Positions 30,639 through 38,056 of a DNA stretch of 64,000 bases are shown here, piece after piece. Position 1 is the stretch's first letter. Every line of letters begins with the position of its first letter. Source of the stretch: Actinomadura meyerae (GTDB lineage Bacteria; Actinomycetota; Actinomycetes; Streptosporangiales; Streptosporangiaceae); the NCBI RefSeq assembly GCF_900188445.1, contig NZ_FZOR01000020.1:79877-143876 (forward strand). The letters are read 5' to 3'. The position numbers were made by a program, and so were the translations under genes. The notes under the pieces are model-generated. The model worked only from the letters and a program-made list of their open reading frames with translations. It was not told the origin of the DNA and searched no databases.

Positions 30639-31975
30639 GTTCGCAACGACCTCTCCACCGCGACGGCGACCGTGTAGGCGCTGTCGATCAGCCGGCTCCC
30701 GCTCAACTTCGTCTCCTCATCGGCGCCCTGGTAGGACACCTCGACCAGCAGGTTGCGCTTCTGGAAGACCACGAACCCCTCGTCCCCGCTGGACGAGGTC
30801 CGCGCGCCCCGGATGACCGCGAACGCCCGGTCGCCGGGCCCGGACAGGGGCTTGAACCCGGTGAACCGGTCCGTCCCCAAAGTTCTGCCCGCCCGCAGGT
30901 TCTCGTAGACGCCCAGGTACCGGCGCCCGGCCGTGAAGGCCCCGAGACCCGGCAGGCGGTCCTCGTCGACGATGATCGCCACCGTGAGGGTGCGCGACCG
31001 CCCCTCGTTGTAGTACTGGGACGTGCGCGCCTTCCACGTGCAGGCGTCGGCGGACGCCCCCGGCCAGGTGACGGCGGGGAACAGGGAGGCGGTGCCGCGC
31101 TCCCGGTACGCGCCGCGCGCCACCTTCTCGACGGTCGCCGCCGGGACCGCGTCGCACGGCTTCGGGACGTTCCGCACCGGCGGCGTCACCGGATGCTTCA
31201 CCCGGCTCAGGACGGGCCGCGCCGCCGTGCCCATGCTCTTCGCCGTCTCGGCCGCCGCCGCGAAGGCGCCGTCCAGCGCGGCCTTCTCCGGGATCGTCCT
31301 GCGCTCGCCGCGCACGGAGTCCCAGCCGCGGTAGCGGACCGTCGCGACGGCGTTGCCGACGCGGAACCTGACGATCGCGCCCTCGGTCTCGGTGTCCGCC
31401 GAGTAGCGGGCGGTGGCCTCCTCGCCCAGCCCCTCCACGATCTGCTCCGCGGCGGAGGTGCGCACGTAGGGCGGTGTCTCGTCCATCTGCCGCAGCGCTT
31501 CGCTGATCGGCGACTGGAGCCGGCTCTCGGCGAGGACGATGTCGACGTTGAGGACGCGCTCGTTGCGGAAGTCGCCGGTGCAGAAGTCGCACTTGGCCTT
31601 GCCGTCGTCCAGCGAGTACCACATGCAGCTGCCCGGCCCGCCCTCCCGGAAGAGGCCGCCCTTCTCGGCGTCGGGATCGGAGCCGGGCGCGAGCCGCGCC
31701 GCCGTGGCCTTCGCCACCCCGCAGTTGGCGGGCGGCTTCTTCACGATCCGGCCGGCGGGAACGGTGTCGGCGGCCGCGGGCGCGGCCGCCAGCGGCCCGT
31801 CGGAGATCCCGGCCGGCTCGGACGGCCGCATGGCGGCCACGACGGTGGCGACGCCCACGACGAGGACGAGCGCCGCGGCCACCGTGCCGAGCTGCCACTT
31901 GCGGTCCGTCCGCAACCGGTACGCGAGGCCCGCGGATGCGTGATCGGGATCGGGATCGGGATCGGAATCGGGCAT
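30635..31975 (-). CDS. Paralogous membrane-anchored protein with two Cys/Trp domains
   Basis: A 446-residue protein with the same design as its downstream neighbour: an acidic Asp-Pro N-terminus, one TM helix (LGTVAAALVLVVGVATVVA), and two extracellular repeats with NCGVA, SCMW, GLGEEATARYS and AVATVRYRG in the first and PCDAV, ACTWKA, GPGDRAFAV and LVEVSYQG in the second. The Asp-Pro run is encoded by a GATCGG hexamer repeat. The first repeat has an additional pair CDFC. Tandem duplication of two-domain genes gives four copies in 2.5 kb. Function unknown. Confidence 0.75.
   Translation of the reverse strand: MPDSDPDPDPDHASAGLAYRLRTDRKWQLGTVAAALVLVVGVATVVAAMRPSEPAGISDGPLAAAPAAADTVPAGRIVKKPPANCGVAKATAARLAPGSDPDAEKGGLFREGGPGSCMWYSLDDGKAKCDFCTGDFRNERVLNVDIVLAESRLQSPISEALRQMDETPPYVRTSAAEQIVEGLGEEATARYSADTETEGAIVRFRVGNAVATVRYRGWDSVRGERRTIPEKAALDGAFAAAAETAKSMGTAARPVLSRVKHPVTPPVRNVPKPCDAVPAATVEKVARGAYRERGTASLFPAVTWPGASADACTWKARTSQYYNEGRSRTLTVAIIVDEDRLPGLGAFTAGRRYLGVYENLRAGRTLGTDRFTGFKPLSGPGDRAFAVIRGARTSSSGDEGFVVFQKRNLLVEVSYQGADEETKLSGSRLIDSAYTVAVAVERSLRT
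31942..31971. repeat. GATCGG hexamer tandem repeat (5 units)
   Basis: Four exact GATCGG units and one AATCGG unit in a row encode the alternating Asp-Pro N-terminus of the gene on the minus strand. As a simple repeat it can expand or shrink in steps of two residues, changing only the length of the cytoplasmic tail. Bases 31976-32190 downstream hold nothing I recognise. Confidence 0.8.
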
Positions 31976-32190
31976 GCGAACTCCAGACCGGGGCGGATGA
32001 CGGACGTTAGAGCCCGGTGGGGGAGGCGGCGGTTCCCATGGACCGTCGTCCTGTTTCGGCCAGTCTCCTGGTCCGGGCAGAGCTGCCGCACCGGCGCCGA
32101 CCCCCAGACCGCGACCGGCCTCCGCATAACCGTCACCTACCCGAACGCCTGACGCCGCCGGCCCGGCCTCGAAATGGACACGCCGGAACG

Positions 32191-32718
32191 TCAGTACGCG
32201 ACGCGGTACCAGTGCGCGGACTCGCCCGCGATCGGCTCCAGCCGGACCTGCTCGCCGCCCGGGTCGTCGAAGAGCGGCACCCCGTCCCCGAGGAGCACCG
32301 GGGCGATGAAGACGAGCACCTCGTCCAGGATCTTCGCCTCGATGCACTGCCTGGCGACGTCCGCGCCCAGGACATTGACGTAGCGGTCCCCGGCGGCGGC
32401 CCTGGCCTGAGCCACAGCCGTCTTCAGATCACTCGCGAAGGTGACCCCCGGCACGGGCCCGGCGGGCGGCCGGTGCGTCAAGACGATCACCGGCCCCCGG
32501 TACCGGCCGCCGAACGCGCCCTCCTTGTCGGTGCCCTTGTTCGGGTCGTCGCCGCCGTAGGTGCGGTTGCCGACGAGGAGGGCGCCGATCTGCGCGAGCA
32601 GGCGCTCGGCGGTCGGATTCGGTCCGCCCAGGTGCTCGGCCAGCCAGGACATGTCCCCGCCCGGCCCGGCGATGAAGCCGTCGAGCGACATCGTCGCCGA
32701 GTACAGCAGCTTGGCCAC
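32191..32718 (-). CDS. Dihydrofolate-reductase-like (RibD C-terminal) protein
   Basis: A 175-residue protein of the RibD-C/DHFR-like family: LLYSATMSLDGFIAGPGGDMSWL at the start, ALLVGNRTYGGDD, GPVIVLTHRP and ILDEVLVFIAPVLLGDGVPLFDD near the end. Homologues are annotated as dihydrofolate reductases but most have unproven substrates. GTG at 32718 was chosen because AAAGGAAG precedes it at spacing 4; the upstream ATG at 32733 would place that ribosome site inside the coding region. Confidence 0.9.
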   Translation of the reverse strand: MAKLLYSATMSLDGFIAGPGGDMSWLAEHLGGPNPTAERLLAQIGALLVGNRTYGGDDPNKGTDKEGAFGGRYRGPVIVLTHRPPAGPVPGVTFASDLKTAVAQARAAAGDRYVNVLGADVARQCIEAKILDEVLVFIAPVLLGDGVPLFDDPGGEQVRLEPIAGESAHWYRVAY

Positions 32719-32812
32719 GGATCTTCCTTTCATCGTCTCCTGAAGGGAAGACTCCCCCCGAACCCGAAAGTCATCGAACGGGCAGGGGGACGGGCTGCCG
32801 CGGAGACGCGCG

Positions 32813-33763
32813 TCAGTGCACCAGGACGATCTTGCCGCGCGCGTGGCGGGTCTCGCTGAGCTCGTGCGCGGCCGCGGCCTCGGTGAGCGGGAACGCCGCC
32901 GCGACCGGCACCCGCAGCCTCCCCTCTCCGGCGAGGCGGACCGCGGTCTCCAGCCCGTGCACCGCCGCCGGGTCCGCCGAGGCGCCGAGCGTCGCGCGTG
33001 CCTCGTCGGCCGGTGCTCCGTGCGACATGTGCACGCCGTGGGACGCCGCGTCGAAGTCGGCGATCGTCACCACGCGCGCCCGGTCCCCGGCGATGGCGAT
33101 CAGATCGGGCAGGGCGCCTCCGGCGCAGTCGAACACCGCGTCCACGCCGTCCGGCGCCAGCGCGGCCACCCGTTCGATCAGCCCCGCCCCGTAGGTCGTC
33201 GGCTCGGCGCCGAGGGAGCGCAGGAAGCCGTGGTTGTGCTCGCTCGCGGTCCCGATCACGCGGGCGCCGCGCGCGACCGCCATCTGGACGGCGACCGTCC
33301 CGACGCTCCCGGCCGCGCCCTGGACCAGCAGCGTATGCCCGGCGCCGACCGCCAGGCGGTCGAGCACGCGGGTGGACGTCTCGACGGAGCCCGCCGCGCC
33401 GCCCGCCTCCTCCCAGCTCCACGCCGCCGGTTTGGGCGCCCAGGCGACCAGGACGGCATGGTCGGCGTTGGTGCCGCGCGTGGTCATGGCGGCCATGCCG
33501 AACACCTCGTCGCCGATGCGGGCGCCGGTGACCCCGTCGCCGACCTCATCGACGACGCCCGCGGCGTCGAACCCCGTCCGGAAGGGGAACGCGGCGGGCA
33601 TGACGTCGCCCATCCTGCCGGAGCGGAGGAGGGTCTCTCCGGCGGAGACCCCGGACGCCCGGACGGCGATGCGGATCTCGCCCGGCCCGGCATGCGGCGC
33701 CGCCACCTCGGCGACGTGGACGACGCTCGGCGGGCCGTACTCGGTGAACTGAACAGCTCTCAT
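32813..33763 (-). CDS. Zinc-type (quinone-reductase-like) NADP-dependent oxidoreductase
   Basis: An MDR-family enzyme of 316 residues. MRAVQFTEYGPP and GVSAGETLLRSG form the GroES-like part; LLVQGAAGSVGTVAVQMA (residues about 145-162) is the NADPH-binding Gly-rich loop. There are no Cys zinc ligands, so it belongs to the zinc-free quinone oxidoreductase branch. It is divergent from a TetR regulator with 49 bp between, so that regulator probably controls it. Confidence 0.92.
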   Translation of the reverse strand: MRAVQFTEYGPPSVVHVAEVAAPHAGPGEIRIAVRASGVSAGETLLRSGRMGDVMPAAFPFRTGFDAAGVVDEVGDGVTGARIGDEVFGMAAMTTRGTNADHAVLVAWAPKPAAWSWEEAGGAAGSVETSTRVLDRLAVGAGHTLLVQGAAGSVGTVAVQMAVARGARVIGTASEHNHGFLRSLGAEPTTYGAGLIERVAALAPDGVDAVFDCAGGALPDLIAIAGDRARVVTIADFDAASHGVHMSHGAPADEARATLGASADPAAVHGLETAVRLAGEGRLRVPVAAAFPLTEAAAAHELSETRHARGKIVLVH

Positions 33764-33801
33764 GCCGTGGACCGTAAAGGGAGGCCGGCCCCGGCTGGCT
33801 A

Positions 33802-33833
33802 AAGTGAGAACGGTGAGGGCCGAAGTGGGAACG
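33802..33833. promoter_or_regulatory. Direct repeat AAGTGRGAACG at a TetR start
   Basis: AAGTGAGAACG (33802-33812) and AAGTGGGAACG (33823-33833) lie 21 bp apart, two helix turns. The first overlaps a possible -10 TAAAGT (33800-33805), which would give a leaderless mRNA at GTG 33813. As an operator this would be unusual for TetR, which normally binds palindromes. Confidence 0.4.
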
Positions 33834-34433
33834 AGTCGCCGGTCCGACGCCCGCGACAACCGGGCGCGCATCGTCATGGCCGCCCGCACGGCCGTGGCCG
33901 CCCGCGGCGCCGACGTGCCGATCCGGGAGATCGCCCGGCTCGCCGAAGTGGGCGTCGCGACCGTCTACCGGCACTTCCCGTCCAAGGAGGCCCTGCTCGC
34001 CGAGGCGTTCGCGGCGCAGACCGAACTCTGCTCGGCGGTCGTGGCGCAGGGCCTGGCGGTGCCCGACCCCTGGGACGGCTTCCGCCTGGTGATCGAGAAG
34101 CTGCTGGAGGCGCACGCCCGCGACCGGGAGTTCCGCGCCTACGTCGCGCAGCTGCCCCGGACGGCCGCCGTCACCGCCGACCGCGACCGCGTGCTGCGCC
34201 TGCTGCGCGAACTGATCCGGCGCGCGAAGGAGTCCGGCGACCTGCGCCCCGACATCGTGGTGGAGGACGTCGCCCTCGCGCTGATGGCGAACGACGGCAT
34301 CCGCGCCGGCTCACCGGAGATGCGGGCGGCGGCGTCGCGCCGCCTCGCCGCCCTGATGCTGGAGTCGTTCCGCGCGACCCCGGCCCGCGGCCCGCTGCCC
34401 CCGGCCGTCCGCCTCCCCCTCACCGCCCGCTGA
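33813..34433 (+). CDS. TetR/AcrR-family regulator
   Basis: A regulator of about 206 residues. The N-terminal HTH (IREIARLAEVGVATVYRHFPSKEALLAEAF, residues about 33-62) is canonical; the C-terminal ligand-binding part is TetR-C-like, with RLLRELIRRAKESGDLRPDI. The start is uncertain: GTG at 33813, with no ribosome site but a -10-like TAAAGT 7 bases upstream, or GTG at 33825. It is divergent from the quinone-reductase-like gene. Confidence 0.88.
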   Translation: MRAEVGTSRRSDARDNRARIVMAARTAVAARGADVPIREIARLAEVGVATVYRHFPSKEALLAEAFAAQTELCSAVVAQGLAVPDPWDGFRLVIEKLLEAHARDREFRAYVAQLPRTAAVTADRDRVLRLLRELIRRAKESGDLRPDIVVEDVALALMANDGIRAGSPEMRAAASRRLAALMLESFRATPARGPLPPAVRLPLTAR

Positions 34434-34519
34434 CCCGCGGGCCGGTGCCATCGGGCTCGGGCGAGGAGCGCGAGGATCACCGGACCCGCCGCGTCGTCAG
34501 CGGGTGAGGCGGGCGGCGG

Positions 34520-34747
34520 TCAGAGCTTGAAGAGTTTGGCGAAGGGGGCCAGGATCTTCACTTTCTGCGTGCCGAAGTCGACCAGGACCGAGCGGCCGTC
34601 GTGGACTTCGAGGATGGTGCCGAGGCCGTACTTGTCGTGCGTCACCCGGTCCTCGGGGGCGAAGACCTTCGCGGGCGGCGCGGCGGGCGGTGGCTTGAAG
34701 GGGCTGGTGGGCAGGTGTCGCCGTCTGGCTGGTTCGGTAGGTTTCAT
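34520..34747 (-). CDS. Small protein with KOW/CarD-like C-terminal beta segment
   Basis: A 75-residue protein, unnamed. The N-terminus is basic and Pro-rich (PTEPARRRHLPTSPF). The C-terminal half, VFAPEDRVTHDKYGLGTILEVHDGRSVLVDFG and KILAPFAKLFKL, resembles small SH3-like barrels in the C-termini of UvrD-type helicases and CarD. ATG at 34747 was chosen; the open frame continues 69 codons upstream across the cold-shock promoter region, which is more likely noncoding. It is divergent from cspA. Confidence 0.6.
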   Translation of the reverse strand: MKPTEPARRRHLPTSPFKPPPAAPPAKVFAPEDRVTHDKYGLGTILEVHDGRSVLVDFGTQKVKILAPFAKLFKL

Positions 34748-34865
34748 CACCTGCAAGTATGCGCTCACCAGGGCGGTGACGGGGGGCTGTTCGTAAGCTG
34801 ATACCGAAATCACAGTGAATCCTTGATTCAGCCGACGCCGGGCGGGCATGTGGTACTGTCGGGCT

Positions 34866-35010
34866 AGTTGCGGTTCCCAAGACATGTGCATGCGCCTGCG
34901 GATCAACTTCAGCAGGCGCATTTTTTGTTGCTCTGGATCTTCCGGATGGGCCATCGCGGCGTCCCCGGCCGCGCACGGTGTGCGGGCGGGACCTAGCAGA
35001 GGAGATCGAC
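34866..35010 (+). promoter_or_regulatory. Long structured 5' leader of the cold-shock gene
   Basis: A probable extended -10 (TGGTACTGT, hexamer TACTGT at 34854-34859) with a weak -35 at 34831 puts transcription start near 34866, giving a leader of about 145 bases. It contains the hairpin-plus-T-run at 34890-34926. Long leaders are typical of cspA mRNAs. Promoter hexamers are an inference from spacing. Confidence 0.5.
34890..34926 (+). terminator. Intrinsic terminator-like hairpin in the cold-shock leader
   Basis: ATGCGCCTGC (34890-34899) pairs perfectly with GCAGGCGCAT (34912-34921) around a 12-base loop and runs into TTTTTT (34921-34926). This is a textbook intrinsic terminator, unusual for an actinomycete, and it sits 85 bases upstream of the start codon inside the leader. 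It may attenuate the gene or, alternatively, end a short antisense or leader RNA. Confidence 0.75.
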
Positions 35011-35214
35011 ATGGCCACCGGTACCGTCAAGTGGTTCAACGCGGAGAAGGGCTTCGGCTTCATCGAGCAGGACGGCGGCGGCGCCGACGTCTTCGCCCAC
35101 TACTCCAACATCGCGGCCCAGGGCTTCCGCGAGCTGCAGGAGGGCCAGAAGGTGTCGTTCGACGTCACCCAGGGCCAGAAGGGCCTGCAGGCGGAGAACA
35201 TCGTCCCGGCCTGA
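35011..35214 (+). CDS. Cold-shock protein (CspA family)
   Basis: A single CSD protein of 67 residues, MATGTVKWFNAEKGFGFI at the start with RNP1 KGFGFIEQ and RNP2 DVFAHYSNI, and the final beta strands QGQKGLQAENI. It binds single-stranded RNA or DNA as a chaperone. GAGGAG sits 6 bases before the ATG. It is preceded by a structured leader and followed by a hairpin; a DEAD-box helicase lies downstream, a common partner in cold adaptation. Confidence 0.96.
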   Translation: MATGTVKWFNAEKGFGFIEQDGGGADVFAHYSNIAAQGFRELQEGQKVSFDVTQGQKGLQAENIVPA

Positions 35215-35222
35215 CGCCGGTC

Positions 35223-35261
35223 CGCGCGGCGGGCGGCCTCCCGGGGCCCGTCCGCCGCGCG
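35223..35261 (+). terminator. Hairpin after the cold-shock gene
   Basis: CGCGCGGCGG (35223-35232) pairs with CCGCCGCGCG (35252-35261) right after the stop at 35214. Partial termination here would allow read-through into the helicase gene 210 bp downstream. Bases 35262-35424 have no other feature I recognise. Confidence 0.55.
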
Positions 35262-35424
35262 CGGGTGTCCGCAGGGGCACCGCCTCCGGAGGGGCGTCCT
35301 CCGGCCACTCCCGCGGCACCGCGGGTCCCACCAGGTTCGTCTTGAGCTGTTCGTCCGGCCCTGGCCGCGCCTCCGCGCGGTGGAGGACTTCCTCGACACG
35401 CACCGTCTTCGAGGAAGGCACTCC

Positions 35425-36888
35425 ATGTCACGCGCGCCCCGAGCAGGCTCCACCTCGCGGCCCCGCCGCCGTCCGGCACGGCGGCAGGACGCCGCACCAT
35501 CCGCACCGAAGGCACCACCCGCACCGAAGGCTCCGCCGCTTCCCGCGGTCGAGTCGTTCGCCGACCTTCCGCTCCCGGCGCCGCTCCTGGCGGAGCTCGC
35601 GCGCCAGGGAGTGACGGCGCCGTTCCCCATCCAGGCCGCGAGCCTGCCGAACGCCCTCGCCGGGCGGGACGTCCTCGGCCGGGGCCGCACCGGCTCCGGC
35701 AAGACCCTCGCGTTCGGGCTGGCCGTCCTCGCCCGCACCGCCGGGCACCGCGCCGCGCCCCGCGCGCCCCTCGCGCTCGTCCTGGTGCCGACGCGGGAAC
35801 TCGCCCAGCAGGTCACCGCCGCGCTCACCCCGTACGCGGACGCCGTGCGGCTGCGGCTCGCGACCGTCGTCGGCGGGCTCGGGATCACCCGCCAGGCGCA
35901 GGCGCTCGCCGCCGGCGTGGACGTGCTGATCGCCACGCCCGGCCGCCTCGCCGACCTGATCGAGCGCGGCGACTGCCGGCTCGGCGAGGTCGCGGCCACC
36001 GTGCTGGACGAGGCCGACCAGATGACCGACATGGGGTTCCTGCCGCAGGTCACCCGGCTGCTGGAGCAGACCCCGCCCGGCGGCCAGCGGATGCTGTTCT
36101 CCGCGACCCTCGACGGCGACGTCGACCGGCTCGTCCGCCGGTTCCTCAGCGACCCGGTGACCCACTCGGTCGACCCGCCGGCCGGCGCGGTCGCCTCGAT
36201 GGAGCACCACCTGCTGCACGTCGCCGACACCGACAAGCAGGAGACGACCGCGCACATCGCCTCCCGCGCCGACCGCGTGATCATGTTCGTGGGCAAGAAG
36301 CACGTCGCCGACCGGCTGGTCCGCAAGCTGGGCGCCCGCGGCGTCCGCGCCGCCGCCCTGCACGGCGGCAAGACGCAGTCGCAGCGCAACCGGGCGCTGG
36401 ACGCCTTCCACGCCTCGGACGTCACCGTGCTCGTGGCCACCAACGTCGCCGCCCGCGGCATCCACATCGACGACCTCGACCTCGTGGTCAACGTCGACCC
36501 GCCCGCCGACCACAAGGACTACCTGCATCGCGGCGGCCGCACGGCCCGCGCCGGGCGCACCGGCACCGTGGTCACGCTCGTCCTGCCGGACCAGCGGCGC
36601 GAGATGGACGCCCTGATGGCCAAGGCGGGCATCACCCCGGTGACCACCAGCGTCCGGCCCGGCGACTCCGAGCTGTCCCGGATCACCGGCGCGCGCACCC
36701 CGGCCGCGGCCCCCGCACCGGCGGCCGCGGTCGCGCGCACGCCGCGCGACCGCGCGCAGACCGGAGCCGCCCGGGGCGCGGGCCAGGGTCAGGGACGCGG
36801 GCAGGGGCAGCGGTCCGGCCAGGCGCAGCGGTCCGGCCAGGGCCAGGCGCGCGGCCAGGGGCGCAGGCCCCGCCGCCGCGCATCCTGA
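35425..36888 (+). CDS. DEAD-box RNA helicase with Gln/Gly/Arg repeat tail
   Basis: An ATP-dependent RNA helicase of 487 residues. In order: basic Ala/Pro N-terminus, Q motif (FPIQAASLP), Walker A GRTGSGKT, PTRELAQQ, TPGRL, DEAD in VLDEADQM, SAT in FSATLD, and domain 2 motifs (VATNVAARGIHI, HRGGRTARAGRTG). The last 50 residues are GQGQ/RSGQ repeats rich in Arg, an RNA-binding tail common in cold-induced actinomycete helicases. A strong GAGGAAGG ribosome site precedes the ATG. It follows the cold-shock gene. Confidence 0.95.
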   Translation: MSRAPRAGSTSRPRRRPARRQDAAPSAPKAPPAPKAPPLPAVESFADLPLPAPLLAELARQGVTAPFPIQAASLPNALAGRDVLGRGRTGSGKTLAFGLAVLARTAGHRAAPRAPLALVLVPTRELAQQVTAALTPYADAVRLRLATVVGGLGITRQAQALAAGVDVLIATPGRLADLIERGDCRLGEVAATVLDEADQMTDMGFLPQVTRLLEQTPPGGQRMLFSATLDGDVDRLVRRFLSDPVTHSVDPPAGAVASMEHHLLHVADTDKQETTAHIASRADRVIMFVGKKHVADRLVRKLGARGVRAAALHGGKTQSQRNRALDAFHASDVTVLVATNVAARGIHIDDLDLVVNVDPPADHKDYLHRGGRTARAGRTGTVVTLVLPDQRREMDALMAKAGITPVTTSVRPGDSELSRITGARTPAAAPAPAAAVARTPRDRAQTGAARGAGQGQGRGQGQRSGQAQRSGQGQARGQGRRPRRRAS

Positions 36889-36933
36889 CCGCCGCCACCG
36901 GTCGCACACCCCCGGAGCCGCACGCTGCCGCCC

Positions 36934-36963
36934 TTGATTGTGGACACCTGTCCAGACTAGATT
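36934..36963 (+). promoter_or_regulatory. Promoter with palindrome in the spacer (leaderless LLM gene)
   Basis: TTGATT (36934-36939) and TAGATT (36958-36963) are separated by 18 bases. TGGACA-CC-TGTCCA (36941-36954) is a perfect palindrome filling the spacer, a good repressor site. The start codon GTG follows 7 bases after the -10, so transcription probably begins at the GTG. Confidence 0.6.
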
Positions 36964-36970
36964 CCGGGAC

Positions 36971-38056
36971 GTGCAGCGCGCCGATCTTCCCGAACTGGGC
37001 TTCTACGGGCTCGCCGGCCACTCGGCCAGCCCCCGCGACCTGATCGCCGAGGTGGCCGAGGGGGAGCGGCTGGGCCTCGGCTCGGTGTTCCTGTCCGAGC
37101 GCTTCGCGACCAAGGAGGCCGCCGCGCTCTCGGGCGCCGCCGCGGCCGCGAGCGAGCGGATCGGCATCGCGACCGCCGCCACCAACCACAACACCCGGCA
37201 CCCGCTGGTGACCGCGGCGTTCGCGACGACCATGCACCGGATGTCGGAGGGGCGGTTCGCGCTCGGCCTCGGCCGGGGCTTCGACATGCTCTTCGACGTC
37301 ATGGGCCTGCCCAGGGTCACCATGGCCCAGCTCGAGGACGTCATCGGCATCCTGCGCCGCCTCTGGCACGGCGAGGCCGTCGCCGGGCACGACGGGCCCG
37401 CCGGAACGTTCCCCTACCTCAGCCAGGACCCGTCCTTCGACGAGGACGTCCCGGTCATCCTCACCGCGATGGGGGAGCGGACGCTGGAGTTCGCGGGACG
37501 GGTCGCCGACGGCGTCGTCCTGCACACCTTCTTCACCGACGAGACCCTCGCCAAGGCCGTCGCGGCGGTGCGGCGCGGGGCCGACCGGGCCGGGCGCGAC
37601 CCGGCGTCCGTCCGCGTGTGGTCGGTGCTGGCCACGGTCGGCGACCACCTGGACGAGGAGGCGCGGCTGCGCAAGCTCGCCGGCCGCCTCGCCACCTACC
37701 TCCAGGGCTACGGCGACCTGCTGGTGCGGGTCAACGGGTGGGACCCGGCGCCGCTGGCCCGGTTCCGCACCGACGACCTCGTCTCCGGCTACCCCGGCGC
37801 GTTCGACGCGATCGGCAAGCCCGACGAGCTGCGGCACGTCGCCGGGCTCCTCCCGGACGAGTGGCTCGCGGCGTCCGCCACGGGGTCGCCCGAGGCGTGC
37901 GCGGCCCGCGTCCTCGACCAGTTCGCCGCGGGCGCCGACGGCGTGATCCTGCACGGCGCCACCCCCGCCGAGCTCGCGCCCGTGCTGGACGCCTACCGGG
38001 CCGTCCGCCCGGACGGGTTCGCCGGGCTGCCCCGCAACCCCGGCCGCGGCCGTTGA
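36971..38056 (+). CDS. LLM-class F420-dependent oxidoreductase
   Basis: A luciferase-like TIM-barrel enzyme of 361 residues. Recognisable parts: PELGFYGLAGH start, LGSVFLSERF, TAATNHNTRHP (the loop TNHNTRHP is typical), GRFALGLGRGFD, and the C-terminal ADGVILHGATP. The family uses coenzyme F420 for hydride transfer to unknown carbonyl or acyl substrates. GTG at 36971 is chosen because no ribosome site is present and a -10 lies 7 bases upstream. The TTG start of the kinase-like gene overlaps the stop as TTGA. Confidence 0.92.
   Translation: MQRADLPELGFYGLAGHSASPRDLIAEVAEGERLGLGSVFLSERFATKEAAALSGAAAAASERIGIATAATNHNTRHPLVTAAFATTMHRMSEGRFALGLGRGFDMLFDVMGLPRVTMAQLEDVIGILRRLWHGEAVAGHDGPAGTFPYLSQDPSFDEDVPVILTAMGERTLEFAGRVADGVVLHTFFTDETLAKAVAAVRRGADRAGRDPASVRVWSVLATVGDHLDEEARLRKLAGRLATYLQGYGDLLVRVNGWDPAPLARFRTDDLVSGYPGAFDAIGKPDELRHVAGLLPDEWLAASATGSPEACAARVLDQFAAGADGVILHGATPAELAPVLDAYRAVRPDGFAGLPRNPGRGR

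Noticed and set aside
34748..34954. N-terminal extension of the small SH3-like gene
   Set aside because: It runs across the cold-shock promoter, and its first part is the complement of the leader hairpin; no ribosome site supports it.
36778..36870. Repeat-like DNA at the helicase 3' end
   Set aside because: It encodes the Gln/Gly/Arg tail in frame; it is protein low-complexity rather than a separate element.
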